From Dichotomocladium elegans (taxonomy: Eukaryota; Mucoromycota; Mucoromycetes; Mucorales; Lichtheimiaceae): 64,000 nucleotides of DNA. Below are positions 11,392 through 23,268 of this stretch, piece by piece. The notes beneath the pieces were generated by a model that worked only from the letters and a program-made list of their open reading frames with translations, had not been told where the DNA came from and did no database searches. Positions within the stretch are counted from its first letter, which is position 1; each line of letters starts with the position of its first letter. The DNA lies in the NCBI GenBank assembly GCA_025716815.1, contig JAIXMN010000016.1:620001-684000 (forward strand), read 5' to 3'. A program made the position numbers and the translations under genes.

Positions 11392-11721
11392 ATGTCTCTT
11401 TTTATCCCTAAGGAGCTTGTCTCTTTAATTGCATACTCTAATCAAGGGGTGGGCAATTACTTTGGTAAGAAGAACAAGATAACAACAATGGCAACAAAGG
11501 AAGAGCCAGGCAACAAAGTTTACTATAGATTTAATAATAATAACAGTAATAATGTATATAAAAGTCGAGTGATAGTAGATGAGCGGAAGGGCAAGAAAGC
11601 TGCTCGTTCCAATTTATTTAAGCCCATAAAAGATCTGCCTCCTGATCTTCTTTATGTGACCTGGCATAATGTTTACTTTATGCACAGCGAAAGACTTTTC
11701 GCTTCTTCTCCTGATAGATAA
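11392..11721 (+). CDS. Possible small hypothetical protein (109 aa), weak
   Basis: ATG at 11392 has a favourable ACC before it. The frame stays open for 109 residues; it is basic and includes an Asn-rich stretch (NNNNSNN) and KGKKAARSNLFKPIKDLPP. An AATATAAAG element lies about 25 bp upstream. I recognise no domain, and no splice sites force an extension. In this AT-rich region an ORF of this length can occur by chance, so it is offered only as a candidate. Confidence 0.2.
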   Translation: MSLFIPKELVSLIAYSNQGVGNYFGKKNKITTMATKEEPGNKVYYRFNNNNSNNVYKSRVIVDERKGKKAARSNLFKPIKDLPPDLLYVTWHNVYFMHSERLFASSPDR

Positions 11722-12602
11722 TAAACATGTAATGGGTGCAAAGGGCTCTCCCTGGACTGTATTCATTATTCTCACGGATCATCACCTAATTACTTTTTCC
11801 ACAGTCACCAAGCATTACCGCATTCGCTTAATTTTATTGGTTTTTTCGCGATGCCAATGTGGTCTGGGACCTTCAGGGTTCGGCTTAGCACGCCCATACA
11901 CAATCCGAATTTCTCGGATTGCAACTAGTTCCGACGTGTGACATCTTTTTTTAACAGAATAATGCCACCGCTAAGAAACCGGGAAGGAACATATTATAAA
12001 GGCAGAAGAACAAATGACATTTAAAGATTAAACAGAAGCAATCATCCAAGGACAACGACTATTTCCTCACCGTTGTCTCTCTTCTATGTGGCGCTGCATA
12101 ACGTGACACGAAGGGTGAGATTCACTTTTCCTTTCGGAACCTAACAATCAAGGTGGTGTAGCATTGACGCAAGGCTAATTTTTCCCCAATGTGCGTCTTA
12201 CCGGTTTTGGTGCTTCGATATGGCTTGTGCCACTATTATTCTACTGCGAGTGAAGCTGAGCCACGCTAGCATAAAAGTGGCAATGGCCAATCAAAAAAAA
12301 CAGGTAGACAGGATAGATGCTATCTGGACGAAGACATAGAGCGTCTTAACGCGGAAGCACAATGTTAGGCAACTCGGCACAATCGTAGCAACTTATTCGA
12401 AAAAAAGAGCAATAGTCATGTGGACGGCAACATTATACATGAAAATGTATCTGTCAGACGATTTGGTGTCTACATTATATCTTAATTGCGGGAGCGCGAC
12501 GATATCAAGTTAGACTTTAATACGCGAGGAGATCAGTATTAAGCCAGAGATATTCTAGATTGACAAAGAGGGCAGCGGGTTTCGCGCGTCTGGTTCATAT
12601 GC

Positions 12603-12650
12603 GTCAGAGCTGTCAGAGCTGACCATGATTTCATATAGGACAGCTCTGAC
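12603..12650. repeat. Inverted repeat with 12-bp arms
   Basis: GTCAGAGCTGTC at 12603-12614 is the exact reverse complement of GACAGCTCTGAC at 12639-12650, with a 24-nt loop. The left arm also overlaps a direct repeat (GTCAGAGCT twice). Confidence 0.8.
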
Positions 12651-12756
12651 TACATGTCCCGAGAACTGGGCGTGCAAAAACTATCCTACAGTTAATACCA
12701 CGTGCTATGGTAGCCAAGCAAAAGTTGCATGAATGGAAATATCTTTTGTTTTCTTA

Positions 12757-12786
12757 CAAAAGACCTTTTTAGGAAAAGGTCTTTTG
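12757..12786. repeat. Perfect hairpin with 13-bp arms
   Basis: CAAAAGACCTTTT (12757-12769) and AAAAGGTCTTTTG (12774-12786) are exact reverse complements separated by 4 nt. No gene ends nearby. Confidence 0.85.
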
Positions 12787-13252
12787 ATACTTGAGATCAC
12801 CTACGTAGACAAATTAGCGCTGGTCGCAATATCACTGCGTTGTTTTTCTCCTACGCATTCGAGTGATCCGGTTTCCCTCCCTGAGAGATAATGAATACAA
12901 GATATGTTCAGTGAATAACCGCTTACCTTTTGACATCTTGTGTGTAAGTTCTCGCAGATATGATGAAGCAGATGGAGAATTTCCCTGCTATTGCTACATA
13001 TTGTAAACTTGATATATATGAGCGTCTTTTTATCTTTTCTGCCTGCGAAGTTGCACCAGATAATGATAGAAGAGGTCTCTTATATCCGTTGTAAAAACAG
13101 TGTCGACTCTTTAGTAGTCATGGCAATCACACTTGGAATTTGATGCTATAAAGACTGTTGACAGTGTAAGGCACCTTCGCGCGATGTAGGTAACAAGAAT
13201 CTTCCTTAATGACAGAAGAAAGAAAATGGGCAGGGGCAGCTCACACTAACTT

Positions 13253-13268
13253 AATCTCCATGGAGATT
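13253..13268. repeat. 16-bp perfect palindrome
   Basis: AATCTCCATGGAGATT reads identically on both strands. It lies in the gene-poor region 1.7 kb upstream of the Rua1-type gene; any regulatory role is speculative. Confidence 0.6.
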
Positions 13269-14993
13269 CTCGATCAATTGATGAAATTTATATATGATGC
13301 TTGATACCAAGGAGTAACTGAGGAGATCAGGAACTAATTATTTTTCTTTCCTCCTGGCACTAAAAATAACATTTTCACTTCAATGAGAAATATTTATATG
13401 CTGTTTACCCACATGCACGCATGATCCGCATACGTGTTTAAAAGTTATTAAGCAAGATGTGAGTTTCTGAGAAGAGTCGTTGCGTATAACGCACTCGTTC
13501 CGTTCATTTCCTCGTCACATTCCATCCATATTTACTGGTCCAACAATATGCGACTAGGTGGCTTATTGTTTTTTATTTTTCGTGCTGAGGATGACTGTAA
13601 CTTCGATTCCGAACAAACACATTCATATACTACTGAAACAATAAACGCTGCGACCTGTTTTTCCAGGCAATTGTCCATTCCTCCAAATTATTTTAGATCA
13701 TGGTGAACACATTTCTTCTCTCCCAGTATACGGTGATAATCATTGGGGAAGTTTAAGAATTCGTTTCGGCTTTCGCCCTTGAAAGCTAAAATGAACAAAG
13801 AAAACCAATTTTTTTAAAAAAAATTTTTTGGGGGGAGGGCAAAGAACATTTTGACTAGTTTATGCAGTTTAGGATGTTTGTTGCACATTCCCTAAAATAA
13901 AGCCTATTTGTGACAAGTAAAAGCAATAAGCTAGTCAATCATGTGTGACATCTCATCTTTAAGAATTTCTCTCACCCCTTCCTTCCGGGAAAATGTAGAA
14001 GTATATGAAAGTTGAAGGAATTATGTGCGTGCGTGTGCGTGCGTGCATATATATATATCGGGGGGCATATATAGATGCTCAAGTCTTATCGACGCTGATA
14101 ATACTATACTGTAAATGTAGGTCCACGTTTGCATGCATAACGAAAAGAAAAGGCCACACATGTAAATATATCAGTTGCAGATCTGATCGCTCGGGATAAG
14201 CGTAGGGACACCAAAATATGGATGAGCGGAAAGCGAAACGGCGCTTAGCGCCGAGAACCGGGTAAAAAAAGCATTATTACTTGAGGATAGAACGCCCAAA
14301 ACAATAGAGCGAGACGGAGAAACGTAGACTGTCATGTCAATGCCAAGTACGCCATCGGTTCCGTGGTCGGTTGCTGGGCACGATAAGCAGACAGCATATA
14401 TCAGGAAGAAGCTGAGTGAGGAACAAAAATTGGGGGTGGCCGAGGGGCTGCTGCTGTTGAAATAGAATACTCATGTCCTACATGGAAACTAAACATGCAT
14501 GAAGAACAAGCGTTGCATGACTCAGCAAACAAGGCTCAGTAATTTCCCCACCATCCAAAGAATAGTGTATAGAGGATGATCATGCTGAAGAGAAACTGAA
14601 AAGTGAGTAGAAAGCCTGTGCCATAGTGAATCAATTTTTTCAAAGACCCGTCCTTTGGGTCAAGCACCGCATTTAATGTGAAAAGTTTTCGTTTTTCGTT
14701 CGTTGGCTTGCCTCAAAAAAGCAAACAAGCAATACTCAAATTTTTTTTTCTATCCACGTTGGTCCCTGGTCGTTGTATTGCCCTTTTTCTTCTTTTCCGC
14801 GCTTGTCTATCCTTCCATTACCCCTTTCCTTTTTTCGTCTTTCTTTCCTTCTCCTCCCTCTTTCCTATTTTACGCATTAAACCACCAAACGATCTCATTG
14901 GGAGTGCACTTAGATCCATCCACTCTAAAATATCATATAACCACAGCCATATCTTCTGCTACTTTCTCTCGCCTGTCGTTATATTCAAAAACT

Positions 14994-17114
14994 ATGGATG
15001 TCCAAGGCTACTTGCCACCTCATCGTCCTGAGGATTCCCAAAACGAGCATTATGCACACACGAATTTGACACCGACCGTGGCCAAATCTCAAACACTCCC
15101 GTCATTACAAAGTCTTTCATTGCATGATGCGTGCAAGCAGCATAGGAACTACTCTATCGGAAATGACAATAAACCTGAGCGAGGCCAACAACAGCAGCTT
15201 CATGTGGTAGCGCGGTCATCTCTATGCAAGCCGAGACAGCCAATGTCGACGATTCGTTCATCAGCCGTGAGTAAGAGAAAAAGCAGTCCTGCTATTCTCG
15301 GCGTTCCACTTGGGTTAAGCGATGAGGAACAGGCCCAGTTGAGCCTGCATTTGTCTCGCCAACGTAACTCTATTGAGGCTGCCATGCTTTTAGCAAATTT
15401 GAAACGTTTACCATCCTCGTCTCATGCTACCACCGCCGCAAGGGCGACGCCAACAATAGCTGGGCGGCAGCGATCAAATCTTTCGATGAACGACAGTAAT
15501 GGTCAAAAAAAAATTAAGCCTCATTTATGCGCATGAAAATCCCTAAATTCATCATATTAATAGACCATCGCCATCGGCACGACAAGCCTTGGTCGGGTGA
15601 TGATAATTCAGTGACATCGCCGCCGACTGCATCCCCTCGGCAACGCCGTCATTCGTATGATGCAACTATGGCCTGGTCAACCATGCCGGCATCATTTCTG
15701 GAACGCTCCACATTCTACCATGATGCGACGTCTTCATCAGTTCCGTCTTCATCACCCGTATCACCGATGACGGGTGTTGATAACCGCTCGTTACCTGTGC
15801 ATTCTTACCATCGCCCACCACAGCAACGACAGGTGGCGACCGGTCCAGAAGCTACCAAGATAACTTGGTTCCATAACGATACATTGGAGCAAAATCATGC
15901 TCAGTACTATGCCAAGGCAGAAAAGCTTCCCCCCATGTTGCACCACCACCATCAGCACGCTGCATCTCATGAAAATTCGGTTGGTCATACACAGCATTCT
16001 TTGCCTGGATACCACGGAATGTACATGGGTGGGCCAACCCCGTCGCTACCACCACAACTGGTACCTGGTGAAGGCGATCGTCTCCATCCTCTCGCACAAT
16101 CCGAAATGGCGAGTGGCCAAAAACGAGAGCATATGGATGACGAAATGGTCCCGTCACCACCGCATCATAACATTAACTCGAACGGCAGCAGCTACTACTA
16201 CCCTTATTCTATTCCGTCCTACGCAGCAAGTACACCACACCAAGATCAGCAGCAGCAGAAACAGCAGCAACTAGGCTTTCCGCACATGCATGCGCATCAA
16301 GAGTCACAGCAGCAGCAGATGCCCTACTTTTATCACCCAAGCAAAGTTCCGCTCTTGTCGCCCATAGACCCTAACATGCGTCCTGCTTCTCCATTAGAGG
16401 GTCCTCCTGGCGGCCCTGTTATCCCCATGGGTGGCACACCATTGTCGCGCACCTCAAGCAACAATAGCACCAAACGCCGACGAAATCGAGCAGATGCTGA
16501 TGAGGACGACATGGCCAATGCAGTTGAACCTGGCGATCCTGACTTTCCGGACATGTCATTGAAGGACATTGAGGCCGCACGGGTTGACCCAGAAGCACGC
16601 CCGCGCCGACAGAAGCTGCGTTATCTGGGTGACAAATATACGCCTCAGTGGGTGCGGTACAATGGACAGGCAAAAGAGGGACTCTGCGATACTTGCCAGC
16701 CTGGCAAATGGCTTCAGCTGAAGAACAGTGCGTTCTGGTATGTTTCGGCAGTGGTATCATCTTTTTAAGCTGTGCGACTTGGAGCTTTAACTTACTCATC
16801 ACTCCTTTCAAACCCTAGGTACCACAAGCAGTTTTTTCACGGTATATCATCTGTGTCTGGGAAAGAGTTCATCCAGCCACTCGAAACACGCTGGGTGGAC
16901 CATGATTTGGTGGAGGGTCTATGTCATCAGTGCCATCAATGGGTTTCTGTGAGCAATGTCAAGCGAAAGAACAGTGTGTTATGGTTCCGACATGCTCACA
17001 AGGTAAGGAGAAGAAAAGAGTGATGATACTGGTATGGACCGATAACAAAATACCATGTTTCTGCAGTGTCACGTATATCATAAACCCAAGCCTATTATCA
17101 TCAAGCGACGTTAA
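14994..17114 (+). CDS. Rua1-C domain (DUF4451) zinc-binding transcription regulator
   Basis: Four exons: 14994-15495, 15564-16737, 16819-17002 and 17067-17114, giving 635 residues. The first about 480 residues are disordered and rich in His, Gln, Ser and Pro. A basic stretch (TKRRRNRADADEDD) looks like a nuclear localisation signal. The C-terminus (from about LRYLGDKYTPQWVRYNGQA) is the Rua1 C-terminal fold. It has paired cysteines GLCDTCQPGKWLQLKNSAFWYH, GLCHQCHQW, and a final FRHAHK-CHVYHKPKP, so it probably binds zinc. In Ustilago maydis Rua1 activates a glycolipid cluster; function here is unknown beyond likely DNA-linked regulation. No cluster genes are adjacent. The first donor is GTAATG at 15496 by preference; GTCAAA 5 nt on keeps no better sense. 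Both flanks are long and gene-free. Confidence 0.85.
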
Positions 17115-20100
17115 AATCCCACACCAACATGCTCATCTAATATTCCCCCTCATGGCGTCTCTCTCTCTCTCTTTTTTTTCCGTATTCATATCTGCCTCTC
17201 TCTCAAAGTTGCGGGGGGGCTGTCTTTCTTCACTTCCTTTGCTGGCTGTATATATATTTTCGTTGTATAATCTTCGTCAAAACTCTGCATAAAAAAATGA
17301 ATATTAGATTGCCTGTTTCTCTTTTCTGTCGTGTGGTACGGGTCAGAGGCAACAATAATCGGACACGGCAGTCCGTATGGCTATAAAAATCCAAAGTGAC
17401 GACGTAAATCAAATGTGTATGCGTCTGCGGGAGGGAAGGATGTGCATGTGAGAATGATATTTGTATGCAGGCAAAGCAGCGTCTTTGCCCAGATTAATGG
17501 TATCTTATCTGGTCGATGGTCGGTGAATAGATGCAACTACACTACGATCTTCTCATATCCTTTCTTTATCAGATTGAAAATGTAGCATTTGACAGAACCG
17601 GACTTATTGACCGCCTTCTTTTCGACACTGAAGCCCACGAGACAGCATGTTCTTCTTCCCAGGAACAACAGGTCCGTAGAGAGATAGAAAAAATAAAAAG
17701 CGACCTCATTAATGGAGCATTCGATCGTTCATTATAGAAGATTTTGATAGCGAGATATAGTAGAATATAATGAGGCCGATCAATCAGTATATCTATTTTT
17801 TTAACAAACGAGATACGCAGCCATCGATCTCCTTCTTCGGGCTCCAGCCAACATCATTAGGCAGAGTGAAGGGAGAGAAAAAATTTATTTATTTGAACTG
17901 TGTTCCCTCGCCCCTTGATGGGACCGGTATGGAAAAGTGGAGATGTACTCTTTAGTCATCTAAAAACGAAAGTAGGCAGATGTGTTCGAGACGTCAACAA
18001 CCGCGGAAACAGCAGCTGATGCATAAGAAGACAAATGGGTATATTAACAATGCCATGGGAGGACACCATGCTGACAGATGCGGTTATAGAGGTTTACATC
18101 TGTAGTATGGAACAAGTGCAGTGTGTTAGGAGTATGCACCGCTCAAGGAATAAGAAAGGGGACAAGGAATGGATCGGTAAAGCAAACTGCAGGGCTATAG
18201 CTCCGCTTATTTGTCGTTGGGCATACGCATTTTCTTTTGTTATTGCTGTCGAGTCGAGTTTGGGTGATGGGATCATCCTCCCCCATATGCCTGATTGCTG
18301 AATCCATACGGCCTTATACGACACTTCAAGTCTTCTCTTTACTCGTATTGGGCGGAGAGTGAAACCAGACGCGACGCATACACATCTCCATATGTCAGAC
18401 CTGTTCGGTAATATTCGGTCGGCCTGGTTTCCGGTGAAAAAGAATTACAGTAGAAACGTGGGCTCCTTAATCCTCTTTGTCCCTGGTCAATCTCTCCAGC
18501 TTACATTATGATCGATGTTCCGGTACTGTACTAACAATTCAGAGGCCAGTCGAACCCATCTCCTCTACAACTCCGAATGTTTCAGTGCATGATAGCATAA
18601 CATGACTGGGATTTGAAGGTACCTTTTATCTCTTGGCACAGCCGATATTAGTAAGGCTTGAGAACGCAGACATTGTCTTCTGATCTGAAAACGGGCCTTT
18701 GTACGTTCTAATTCTGAACATATAGTATAAGACGGCCAATCTAAATGGAAACAAGATTCTCGTATACAAGGAAGCAATGCCGGGCTTGTAAGGCTCACCC
18801 CCCCCCTTTAATGAAATATTCTCTGGAAGCAGTTAACTTATAGCCGTATACGTTGGTAGGCGGGATACCACAGACTATAGGACAGGCGCATACGGCACAC
18901 CAGCAAATTACTGCACGCGGGGAGAGAGCACCAACCATCAGCCGATTCCTTTCTATGTCGGGATCACCAGGCAGTTGTAGTGAGGTCCGAGGGAATTCCT
19001 GAAAGGCCCATCACCGGGAACATCCATTCTCGCATCTCCATGGTCAATCTTAACATTATATTAATATACCAACCATTCTGGTTACTGTACCTTTTCTCAA
19101 TTTGACGTTTATTAGTTAAATTAAATGTGCTCTTTCATGCATAACTTTTCCTAGGTTATTACAAAACGATGCTTTGATTGATCTAATGTTGTCATTCGAT
19201 GGGATGCTGGTTTCTTTCCTGATATGCATAGACGCTTGATCCATGACCAGTGTACATAAGCACAGTCTTTTTTTTGGCCGGTCGTCAACCCTTCCAAATA
19301 CGCTCCAACCTACTGCAATTCTGCTTTCATTGTAATGACTCTCTTTACCCCGTCGTTTCCTTACATGCTTTCGATTCTTCTAGTCAATATTCTGCCTCCT
19401 TCGTTTTGACATTATATACAGCGAAGGATATGGAAGCAAAATGAACTTTCGCACTTGGAAATTATAATAACTACATTAGACTCAAAGAACATTATGTGAT
19501 GTAGTATAGGATGATGGTGCTTTATCCCCAAAATAATGTTGTGCTCAATGTCAAAGTGCTATCTGAATGCGTGCATGGCTACAGCGATGATAAGTCTGCA
19601 GGGTTCTTTCGACATGTTTGCTTGTAGATACTGGTATCTTTATAAATAGATATATTCATCAGCCTTTTGATGGCCTTTTCATAGGCTCATACAGAACTGT
19701 CCATTTTGTTTATTCTGATATGATGCCAGCTCTGCGGGGTGAGGTAGGCCATCTTATTAATATTTTTCAACTTCATCGTGCATTTGTTTCTCATGCTTCT
19801 CTATTGATCATACGCGAACAAAACCTGGTTTCTGAAAACGAGGACATCAGCGTCCTTTGCTGCGGTTGCAACAATCATCTTTATCACGGAAGGAACATGG
19901 ATTGCTATCCCTTTATGATGGATTCGATAGCTCAAACGTCCATTTGCTTTAGAAAACGTACTACAACCTTTAACTTATCCGCGCATGTTGTGTAACAGCG
20001 CTTGGACCGCCGCGCCTTTTCTTTTTCTTTTGTTTTTTTTCATTTGAAACCATCTATTATCCCCTCGGTTTTGGATGTGCGTCGCAACAAAGCTCCGGGT

Positions 20101-23100
20101 TGCTCTCCTTGCAAGGGATACATTGGACGCACATAATTCACCTGTGGGAAAGCAAAGCAAAGCTGTGGCGAATACATAAGGTCGATGTGGTCCCGTTTGC
20201 TCAGGACTGACTGCTGAATGGCGGTGTAAGGGCCTGGCTTTCCCCTATCTTCGTCGTACTATGCATAGCATAGAGATGGAATGCATCACGGATTTTTTTT
20301 CATGCGGTGAGCTTATATCGCGCATTTGTTTCCCCATCCAAAGAAAAACGGAATGTACGAGTCCTTAGGCCCATACCGAAATCCAGGGCCCGAGCGCGAT
20401 GCGACACCAAATCTGCATTAGGAAAAGATCCGCAAGACGGGGCGTTTTTCTGCAATTTTTTTGACCGGTCAGGTCCCTTTTCTCCCTCAGCCCGCACACC
20501 CTCTTTTCTTTTGTTTTCTCTCCCCCCCAAAAGACTCCTTTGCACGTTCTCGAAGGCTTTTTATGCGAGAAGACGGGCAACCCAGCGCCCCCCGTTTTTC
20601 TTTTACATTGAAAAAAGCTTCACAAGTAAGCTCGCGAGCGCGCGAGCGCGTGTGTGTATGTGCGTTTTCGTAAGAGCACATAGGGATGTTTTGCTAAACG
20701 CAGTCAGAAGATCGTAGGTGGTGTGAGAGGGAAAATAACCTGCACATTCAATATTCCCAAAATCAACTGAGTGGACATGGTTCCAAGGCGGTTTCTTTCA
20801 ACATTCATTTGCATTTTGTGGGGTAAACGAACATCTAGACCGTGAAAGTGACACATAACACATCCGTGTCTGCACTACCGGTACCGTCATTTTTTTTTTT
20901 ACCGATCCGAGAAGCGCGAATCACTCCAGTTGTGGAAAGGCCCCGTGATACATCCAAAGAGGGATTGCTTCGAAAGGAATGCGGGTTTGACAAAGGAAAA
21001 GCTTAGCAACTCCAAAAACGTGGTCATGACAGGCTTGTACGTAACCTTTTTTTAGAGTAGATGTAAAATGGAGTACAGTCCTAGGGCCTTTTTTTTTTAT
21101 CAAAGAGGCCCTGACCATTCATGCACACCCGATGCACCAGTTACCCCCTCATTGTTTCCAGGCCGGCTTCGGAAAGAGAGAGAGAGATAACTATCCGCCG
21201 GGGATGTGAATGGTTTGTCCACTTTAATTATATGATCGGTGTGTGTAAGACACTCGGGTGCGGCTTCCCACAAACCCATCTCATCCGTTCGCTCTTCGAC
21301 CAATACGTCATGTTTGTAACAACCCCATGATTGTGAGCTTTTTTTTGGGGGGGGAAGAAACAAACGGAGGAGAAGAGTAAGAGACTTGCTGAAAAGGGTG
21401 TATCCGACGCGATCGGCTTATTGCCGATCTCATATAACAAATAATAATAACCCATTCTTGCCTGGATTGGTTCGTTCGCTCAATTTTTTCATTATCGATT
21501 TTTTTTTGAAAAAGAAAGGGGGGAATGGAAACGGGTAGGTACAGAGATGGCTGATTACTCACATGGACATGTATGGTAACATGGATGCGATCCGGGTGAC
21601 AGGGACTAAGGTATTAAAATTAATGGCCTGATTTTTTTTTGTTTTTTGTTTATGTTGCTGTTTATACATATATTGTATGCAAAATGGATAATTCTGGATG
21701 CTCGCTTTATGAAGCCAGCTAGTGCAACGTATTACATAGCCGATCACAGCCTTTTTAAGATACAAGGTGACGCTTGAATGCGACAGAGTTCGGTGAAGAA
21801 GACGGCAACAAAAAGGCGGGTTCAAATGAAAAAAGAAGCAAGAAACGTTTTTTTTATCATCTATCATTTGATCATTCCTTGTGTGACAGTTTCAAGCATA
21901 CGCAGATGATAGAGATGGAATTAAACGCATCCTCCTTGTGATAGTTCCCGGGTGAGAAACGAGGTTGTGATGCGTTATAAAAAAATTGCAAGGACAGGAC
22001 TTAATAACAACTGCAAGGCCAGTTCATGGGGAGAATGTTTATAAATGTTTATGTGCATGGATAAATGCAAAGTTGACATCCACAGCAAATTTCAATAGCA
22101 TGAAAAAGCACAGACACAAGTTTCGCACTGTTGTTACCTAAAATATTTTTTCCCCACCCCTTCCCCTCCCCTCTCCCCTATCATCACGGTCCGCGCCCAA
22201 CAGCCCATCTTTTCATTCCCCCTTTCAGCCCACCCCCGAAAAAAGCTTGTATGAAAGAAGTTTACGGGCTTCAGAGTAAAAGTGACCAGAGAGGAAATAG
22301 TGGCGTGATTTTTATTTGTTCTGCTAGAAAAAAAAAGAAACAAATGCAAAGTTGGAGAAGATCGACACTACAAGAAAAGGTTTTTTGTTTGCCGCCACGC
22401 GCATATCACCTAGCAACCATCCCCTCCCCCCAAAACCCAGCACTTGTCTTTCCCCCACCCCCCAAGAGAACCCCGGTCGGGGCGTTCATGAACGGCCTTC
22501 TTTTCCACTTTTCCGCTTTAATTAGCTGATCCGTTTCTCGACAGTCCTAGGATCAAAGAAAGGTCATGATGATTTCGTAGATGGGGGGACTAGGATACAT
22601 AATAACCGGTCACTGCTACACTTCAGTTTTTTTTTTATCGCTGATGCCAGGGCATTTTGCGCAGCTGCAGCGGGGAGCGACGTTTTTGGTTGGGAGGATC
22701 CATTCCGTCGGCTGAGGATGAATGCATCGGCATGTTCAACCACGTGTGACATGCCATTTCTCACCGCGACAGTGGCCGTTTGACGATCAAGTCGGGAATT
22801 TACTCCAGCACGGTGTGTGATGTACATCAAAAGGAAGAGCGCGAAGAGGCAAGAAAAGCAAGCGTGCGAAGATGCTCGTAAAAAGACAAACGATTGTATG
22901 GTTTTACACAGCAAGGAGATTTGCAGATTAATTAATGTTATTTCCATATAGCTATATTTTTTCTTTTCTATTACAGAGAAGGGTTACATAGAGAGAAGTA
23001 AAATGGAGAGAGAGAGGTAGAAAGAGAAAAGCGAAGCATAACTGAGACTTGCGAAAAGAAAAAAAGGAACACAACATGGAAACATTTTACAGGACAATTG

Positions 23101-23268
23101 CGGGTTGCTCGCAGCCAAAGGACAACGATGCGGATAAGGACGTCCATTGCGGAAACAATAAGTGCAATTCAGGTGGGGATGGATGGATCATGCCCTTCTC
23201 CCCCTTTTTTGCGTATGTGTTTGTGTGCACGAATTAATAAGTTAGTTTTTGTTTCTTCTTTTTTTGTT
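17115..23268. other. 6.1-kb gene-poor region between two transcription-factor genes
   Basis: The genes on both sides converge on it. Sequence is AT-rich with scattered homopolymers: CT microsatellite and G run near 17157-17219, C run at 18799-18808, GCGAGCGCGCGAGCGCG near 20634-20650, GA repeat at 21174-21188, G run at 21347-21355, and C-rich tracts at 22155-22240 and 22420-22465. The longest open frames (about 125-135 residues near 19618-19995, 20307-20717 and 22131-22529) are low-complexity or resemble nothing. No transposase, reverse transcriptase, tRNA or rRNA recognised. One 17531-17737 frame is listed separately. Confidence 0.55.
17531..17737 (+). CDS. Possible short ORF (68 aa) downstream of the Rua1-type gene, weak
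   Basis: A true ATG opens a 68-residue frame whose second half is hydrophilic and helix-prone (EAHETACSSSQEQQVRREIE). It ends in TAG. Composition looks more protein-like than neighbouring random frames, but I recognise no family. It could be the tail exon of an unseen gene or chance. Confidence 0.15.
   Translation: MQLHYDLLISFLYQIENVAFDRTGLIDRLLFDTEAHETACSSSQEQQVRREIEKIKSDLINGAFDRSL

Larger units (their letters stand above)
10898..14993. other. 4.1-kb gene-poor region between F-box and Rua1-type genes
   Basis: AT-rich, with stops in all frames over most of its length. Contents seen: a TATATATA element near 11064 upstream of the F-box gene, one possible small ORF at 11392-11721, two strong hairpins (12603-12650 and 12757-12786), a 16-bp palindrome at 13253-13268, and a GTGCGTGC/ATATAT alternating tract at 14020-14060. 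CT-rich sequence lies just upstream of the Rua1-type start. No tRNA, rRNA or transposase detected. Confidence 0.55.

Noticed and set aside
19618..19995. 125-residue open frame on the plus strand
   Set aside because: Looked somewhat protein-like but has no recognisable motif and no plausible promoter or splice context; length is compatible with chance in a 6-kb gap.
20307..20717. 136-residue open frame on the plus strand
   Set aside because: Low-complexity Arg/Ser/Phe composition, overlapping open frames on the other strand, no motif; it runs through C-rich and GCGAGCGC-type sequence.
17115..23268. Decayed transposon or retroelement
   Set aside because: I looked for terminal repeats, reverse transcriptase and transposase motifs on both strands and saw none; decay beyond recognition cannot be excluded.
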